In this document: positions 23,481-26,326 of the stretch, in pieces
How positions within the stretch are numbered: position 1 is the stretch's first letter
Layout: the number at the start of each line of letters is the position of its first letter
Source of the DNA: JBGTCY01 sp041748615
GTDB lineage: Bacteria > Bacteroidota > Bacteroidia > Chitinophagales > CAIOSU01
Length of the DNA: 26,326 bases
NCBI GenBank assembly: GCA_041748615.1
Contig: JBGTCY010000013.1
Span: forward strand, 1 to 26,326
Reading direction: 5' to 3'
The notes under the pieces: generated by a model
What the model saw: the letters and a program-made list of their open reading frames with translations, nothing else
The model's database searches: none
What the model was told of the DNA's origin: nothing
Program-made: the position numbers and the translations under genes

Positions 23481-24791
23481 TCAATTCGACTCTCCCTGCA
23501 TTTTCACCCATTTTCTACCGAACCGTTCCGTGATTGCTTCCTCTAATTTATCCCGATGTTCAGGATGCGCAATCTGTGTCAGAGCTTCTGCACGCTGCCG
23601 CAGATTTTTTCCAAACAGATATGCAATCCCATATTCCGTCACCACATAATGCACATGCGCGCGGGTAGTCACCACACTTCCGCCTTCTTTGAGGAAAGGA
23701 ACGATTTTAGAAATTCCTTTTCCCGTTTGTGAAGCCATCGTGATAATGGGTTTGCCGTTTTCCGATAATGCAGCCCCGCGAATGAAATCCATTTGTCCGC
23801 CCACGCCCGAATATTGATAGATGCCGATGGCATCCGCGCAAATCTGCCCGGTGAGGTCAATTTCGATGGCGCTGTTAATCCCCACTACGCGCGGATTCGA
23901 GCGAATCACATTTCCGTCATTCACATATCCCGCTTCTAAAAAAGCAAATTGCGGATTGTCATCCACGAAATCATAGAGCGCCCGCGTTCCCATCGCGAAG
24001 GAAGTTGCCACCTTGCCGCGATGCTTCTTTTTATAGCGGTTGGTAATCACCCCTTTTTTAACCAGCCGCATGATGCCGTCCGAAAACATTTCAGTATGCA
24101 CGCCAAGGTCACGGTGATGCGTCAGGCATTCAAGCACCGCGTCCGGAATGGTACCGATTCCCATTTGCAGCGTGGAGCGGTCTTCAATCAGCGAAGCGCA
24201 GTGTTTGCCAATCGTGCGCTCGCAATCAGTGATTTCATCGGCATAATTCACTTCCGGCAGCGCGTCACCGGTTTCCACCAGCGCGTTGATTTCGCTGACG
24301 TGAATCAGCCCGTCACCATGCGTGCGGGGCATTTTCGGATTAACTTGCGCAATCACATGTTTAGCGTGTTTCACAGCCGAGCGCGCCACATCCACTGAAA
24401 CGCCCAACGAACAAAAACCGTGGCGGTCAGGAGGCGACACATGAATCAACGCGACATCAAGCGGCAGAATATTATTTTCAAAAAGACGATGAATTTCACT
24501 GAGAAAAACCGGCACATAATCGCCATTGCCGTGATTGACGTTTTTCCGGATGGGCGCAGAAACAAACAATGAATTGAAATAAAAACTTTCGCTGAATTCC
24601 TGTCGCGCGATGCCCGTTTCGCCAATGATACTGATACACACCAACTCAACCGCTTTCAATTCCCCAGCCCGCTGTTCCAACGCTTTCAACAGATGAAGTG
24701 GCGTAGCAGCGCTTCCCTGGATGAAGACCCGATTTCCGGAACGAATCATTTTAACCGCTTCCTCTGCACTCACAAAACGAGAATGACTCAT
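23481..24791 (-). CDS. acetyl-CoA hydrolase/4-hydroxybutyrate CoA-transferase family protein
   Basis: This 436-residue CoA transferase belongs to the Cat1/AbfT/acetyl-CoA hydrolase family. It moves CoA between acyl-CoA and a carboxylate such as acetate through a glutamyl-CoA intermediate. The N-terminal half shows FIQGSAATPLHLLKAL and DVALIHVSPPDRHGFCSLG. The catalytic glutamate is E234 in HTEMFSDGIM, preceded by LQMGIGTIPDAV. The C-terminal half has GVGGQMDFIRGA (329-340), then TTRAHVHYVVTEYGIAYLFG. The ATG overlaps the upstream gene's TGA as ATGA, implying translational coupling. The real acyl substrate (acetate/butyrate/succinate/4-hydroxybutyrate) is not determined by sequence alone. It is cytoplasmic. 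Confidence 0.92.
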   Translation of the reverse strand: MSHSRFVSAEEAVKMIRSGNRVFIQGSAATPLHLLKALEQRAGELKAVELVCISIIGETGIARQEFSESFYFNSLFVSAPIRKNVNHGNGDYVPVFLSEIHRLFENNILPLDVALIHVSPPDRHGFCSLGVSVDVARSAVKHAKHVIAQVNPKMPRTHGDGLIHVSEINALVETGDALPEVNYADEITDCERTIGKHCASLIEDRSTLQMGIGTIPDAVLECLTHHRDLGVHTEMFSDGIMRLVKKGVITNRYKKKHRGKVATSFAMGTRALYDFVDDNPQFAFLEAGYVNDGNVIRSNPRVVGINSAIEIDLTGQICADAIGIYQYSGVGGQMDFIRGAALSENGKPIITMASQTGKGISKIVPFLKEGGSVVTTRAHVHYVVTEYGIAYLFGKNLRQRAEALTQIAHPEHRDKLEEAITERFGRKWVKMQGESN

Positions 24792-25219
24792 GCGCTTAAT
24801 GCCTTGAAAAAATCCCGCACATAAGCGAGTGTTTGATTTTCAGTCAGTTTACCGACACTTTCTACTGAAAATGTTTTTGAAACATAAGACTTGTTTTCGG
24901 AAAGCCTGTTGAATAATTGCTCCTTGGCATTGGTCGGTCCGAACAACAAAATTTCATCAAAATCTTTCAGCTTGCCTTCCAGTTCGCTGAAAAAGGAAGC
25001 CAACTCATTCTGCATTTTATTATGCTTGCGGTCTTCATTATTCGAATAATAATTCGCACCGAAACGCGTGGTGTCATTTCCTTCCCCTTCGATGCGCGGC
25101 TTACGTTCAAGAGGCGATTCAATGGTTTCAATCAAATAACTTTCACCTTCGCGATAGCCGAACAGGTGCGCCTGTGAATGGTCGAGCCATAACGCGGCTT
25201 GTTTCGTTTCTTTTTTCAT
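24788..25219 (-). CDS. small eRF1/host-attachment-like protein, function unknown
   Basis: This 143-residue soluble protein has ALWLDHSQAHLF at residues 9-20, a central acidic polar region (NYYSNNEDRKHNKMQNELAS), and FDEILLFGPTNAKEQLFNRL before the end. The layout, a beta-strand with WLDxxxAxxF, a His-containing linker and a helix followed by a [IV]LLFGPxxAK loop, resembles the bacterial eRF1-like/host-attachment proteins, often annotated as putative translational machinery proteins. No enzymatic activity is established for this type. It is the first gene of a pair with the CoA transferase, joined by an ATGA overlap, and has a perfect -7 box 26 bases upstream. Confidence 0.75.
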   Translation of the reverse strand: MKKETKQAALWLDHSQAHLFGYREGESYLIETIESPLERKPRIEGEGNDTTRFGANYYSNNEDRKHNKMQNELASFFSELEGKLKDFDEILLFGPTNAKEQLFNRLSENKSYVSKTFSVESVGKLTENQTLAYVRDFFKALSA

Positions 25220-25245
25220 AACAACATATTTTTTTTGATTCCTTA

Positions 25246-25253
25246 CAAAAGTA
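25246..25253 (-). promoter_or_regulatory. Bacteroidota -7 box (TACTTTTG) of the eRF1-like/CoA-transferase pair
   Basis: TACTTTTG matches TAnnTTTG exactly, 26 bases before the ATG at 25219. A second TTTG four bases upstream is too close to be the -33 element. Confidence 0.5.
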
Positions 25254-25386
25254 CAAATAGAAAAATATAAAAGCGAAGGACTTAAGTCATTGAAAATGAA
25301 TTTTGCGCTCTTTTCATACGTCTATGTCTTTCTTTGATTGGTAGCGTTCCGCGATTGAAGTTTCTTACCTCCGGGCAAGGAAAGGA

Positions 25387-25407
25387 GTTTAAGGTTTAAA
25401 GTTTGAC
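25387..25407. repeat. short 7-bp-phased repeat (gtttaag gtttaaa gtttgac)
   Basis: Three heptamers of the same gtttaaa family as the cysC-cysD spacer tract at 21513-21547. Confidence 0.5.
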
Positions 25408-25420
25408 CTATTGTTGTGTC

Positions 25421-25441
25421 ATGCCGGATTTATTCCGGCAT
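25421..25441. repeat. hairpin atgccgga/tccggcat, REP-like
   Basis: Perfect 8-bp stem with a 5-base loop (tttat), preceded by tgtc. From memory, the motif gtcatgccggatttattccgg is a frequent dispersed intergenic palindrome in Bacteroidota. Only this copy is in the window and no T run follows. Confidence 0.55.
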
Positions 25442-25464
25442 CCCCAAGTGTTTGTTACTCTCCT

Positions 25465-25495
25465 GTCCACAGCCAACGGTCAACAGTCCACAGTC
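25465..25495. repeat. 7-bp-phased tandem repeat tract
   Basis: gtccaca, gccaacg, gtcaaca, gtccaca, gtc: four heptamers and a partial fifth, with gtccaca repeated exactly 21 bases apart. Confidence 0.6.
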
Positions 25496-25734
25496 TTTTT
25501 TCTCGCGCAAGCATTAGACGATAGCCCGGAGCGAATGCCTGCTTGCACCTCACAACAGTTTAATGTTTTGACAAAATACAATTGGCAATTGACACGGATT
25601 TGTATTTACGGCTCATTATGGTAATTTTAAGAATAAAGGTAAGATGATATGGTCTGTCAAACGAGCGAACCCGCTAAAGCGAGGCAAGCTGCTCAAGGAA
25701 GAAAGGCACAAGACGCTTGCGCTAGACGCGGGGT

Positions 25735-25944
25735 GAGGTAACGATTGAACTGCCTGAATCCGCCACGGCATGGCGGCTTGTGGTTACGGGAGTTATCGGC
25801 AGCAAAGCGCAGGAAAGCAGGCTGGAAGCAGGAACAAGGCAATTCAATTTCAGCCTGAAAGACCTGCCTGACGGCATTTACCTGTTCAATGTAAGAAATG
25901 CCGAAGGCATCAACACTACGAAAAAATTAGCTATTATCCGGTAA
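25735..25944 (+). pseudogene. orphan T9SS type A sorting-domain fragment
   Basis: The plus-strand frame reads EVTIELPESATAWRLVVTGV, then a middle segment, then LPDGIYLFNVRNAEG and TTKKLAIIR before TAA 25942-25944. The end (LPxGIYLxxVxxxxGxxxxKKLxIxR) is the hallmark of the type A T9SS C-terminal domain, which normally directs the cargo through the outer membrane. An in-frame TAG at 25723-25725 and the absence of ATG/GTG mean that only about 70 residues exist and no passenger protein is attached. It is probably the remains of a deleted secreted protein. Its stop overlaps the next start as TAATG. Confidence 0.7.
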
Positions 25945-26326
25945 TGTGGAAAACAGCCTTCATATTATTATTGTTGCCATTCAATGTTTTTGCACAAGAC
26001 ATAACGTTCAGCAAAGCATTTGACCCTTACAGCGGAAACAATTTTCCGTTTGGAGTGGCTGAAACAGATTCGGGTTATGCAGTAATGGGGCGTGGTGTGA
26101 ACCGCCCTGAAACTGACGGATGGAGGGGATGTGTATTTGTAAAAACTGATATTTACGGTAACATGATATTGAAGAATTACTATGGTAAAAAAACATTTAA
26201 TTACTGGCAGGGCTGGCAGGGTTTTATAAAAGTGAGCACGGGAGGATATGCCGCAGGCGTTACGGAATCCGATTCGGCAGCAGGCGGTTTGGAAGCTGCG
26301 TTAATTCGATATAATGAACAAGGCGA
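25944..26326 (+). CDS. secreted protein, N-terminal part (runs off the window)
   Basis: ATG at 25944-25946 starts an open frame to the end of the window (127 codons). Residues 1-18 are a clear signal peptide (MWKTAFILLLLPFNVFAQ), followed by DITFSKAFDPYSGNNFPFGV, then AETDSGYAVMGRG, CVFVKTDIYGNMILKNYYG and STGGYAAGVTESDS. The alternation of D-x-G-Y-x-V-x-G and K-T-D-x-x-G-N motifs resembles beta-propeller-like repeats in T9SS-exported Bacteroidota proteins. A C-terminal sorting domain would be expected outside the window. The start overlaps the preceding stop by one base. Confidence 0.8.
   Translation, partial: MWKTAFILLLLPFNVFAQDITFSKAFDPYSGNNFPFGVAETDSGYAVMGRGVNRPETDGWRGCVFVKTDIYGNMILKNYYGKKTFNYWQGWQGFIKVSTGGYAAGVTESDSAAGGLEAALIRYNEQG

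Larger units (their letters stand above)
25254..25725. other. repeat-rich gene-free region
   Basis: About 470 bases without a convincing gene. From left to right: AT-rich sequence, a heptamer tract (25387-25407), an 8-bp hairpin (25421-25441), a second heptamer tract (25465-25495), more AT-rich sequence, then a GC-rich block at about 25655-25735 (starting gtctgtcaaacgagcgaac) of unknown nature. Short open frames here run through the repeats and lack any protein-like signature. Confidence 0.6.

Noticed and set aside
25403..25624. 73-codon open frame on the plus strand
   Set aside because: It runs through a hairpin repeat and a heptamer tract, with no protein-like conservation pattern or promoter.
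25653..25734. Possible short peptide in the GC-rich block before the sorting-domain fragment
   Set aside because: Two frames are open for about 25-28 codons but neither has a start with plausible context or similarity I can recognise.

Overview
The window looks like a chromosomal segment of a Bacteroidota organism, probably a Chitinophagales/Saprospirales-like environmental lineage, although the species cannot be told. The evidence is: two giant surface proteins and a third remnant with type IX secretion (T9SS) sorting domains; PKD, SBBP and SprB-type modules; a bacillithiol gene (bshA); a Bacteroidota-type FabI; several TAnnTTTG -7 boxes in front of genes; and little use of Shine-Dalgarno sites.

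Layout. 1-3700 (+ strand): the end of a TPR protein, a small coiled-coil protein with a strong terminator, and a secreted NagZ-like GH3 hydrolase fused to a class C beta-lactamase-like serine hydrolase. 3842-4984: bshA. 5260-6360: a scarred region with a csbD-like gene (minus strand) that carries an in-frame TAA. Just upstream of it sits a 701-bp internally deleted IS1380-family element with intact 17-bp terminal inverted repeats and a 5-bp TTAAA target duplication. 6461-7273 (minus): fabI. 7364-17892 (minus): two neighbouring paralogous secreted proteins of 1363 and 2031 residues. They share their N-terminal 750 residues but have different middles and different T9SS sorting domains (type B and type A). 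The larger one holds eleven tandem 51-residue repeats at an exact 153-bp period, interrupted by two duplicated modules and an SprB repeat, then two more repeat units.

18139-19067 is a second scar: a toxin-antitoxin remnant, the last third of dapA and pieces of an IS1634/IS4-like transposase abut each other. 19128-22173 (minus) is a cysC-cysD-cysN cluster for sulfate activation to APS/PAPS. 22330-23272 (plus) is a hotdog thioesterase overlapping a TlpA-like lipoprotein thioredoxin. 23481-25219 (minus) is an eRF1-like small protein translationally coupled (ATGA) to a CoA transferase. 25254-25730 is gene-free and full of small repeats. The window ends with an orphan T9SS sorting-domain fragment directly followed (TAATG) by the start of a new secreted protein.

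The less ordinary content is: the exact 51-residue repeat array with signs of recent expansion; the twin paralogs with swapped sorting signals; the non-autonomous IS1380 derivative beside a dying csbD; the chimeric dapA/transposase/toxin scar; and a recurring class of 7-bp-phased tandem repeats in at least five separate spacers. No CRISPR array, tRNA or rRNA was recognised.
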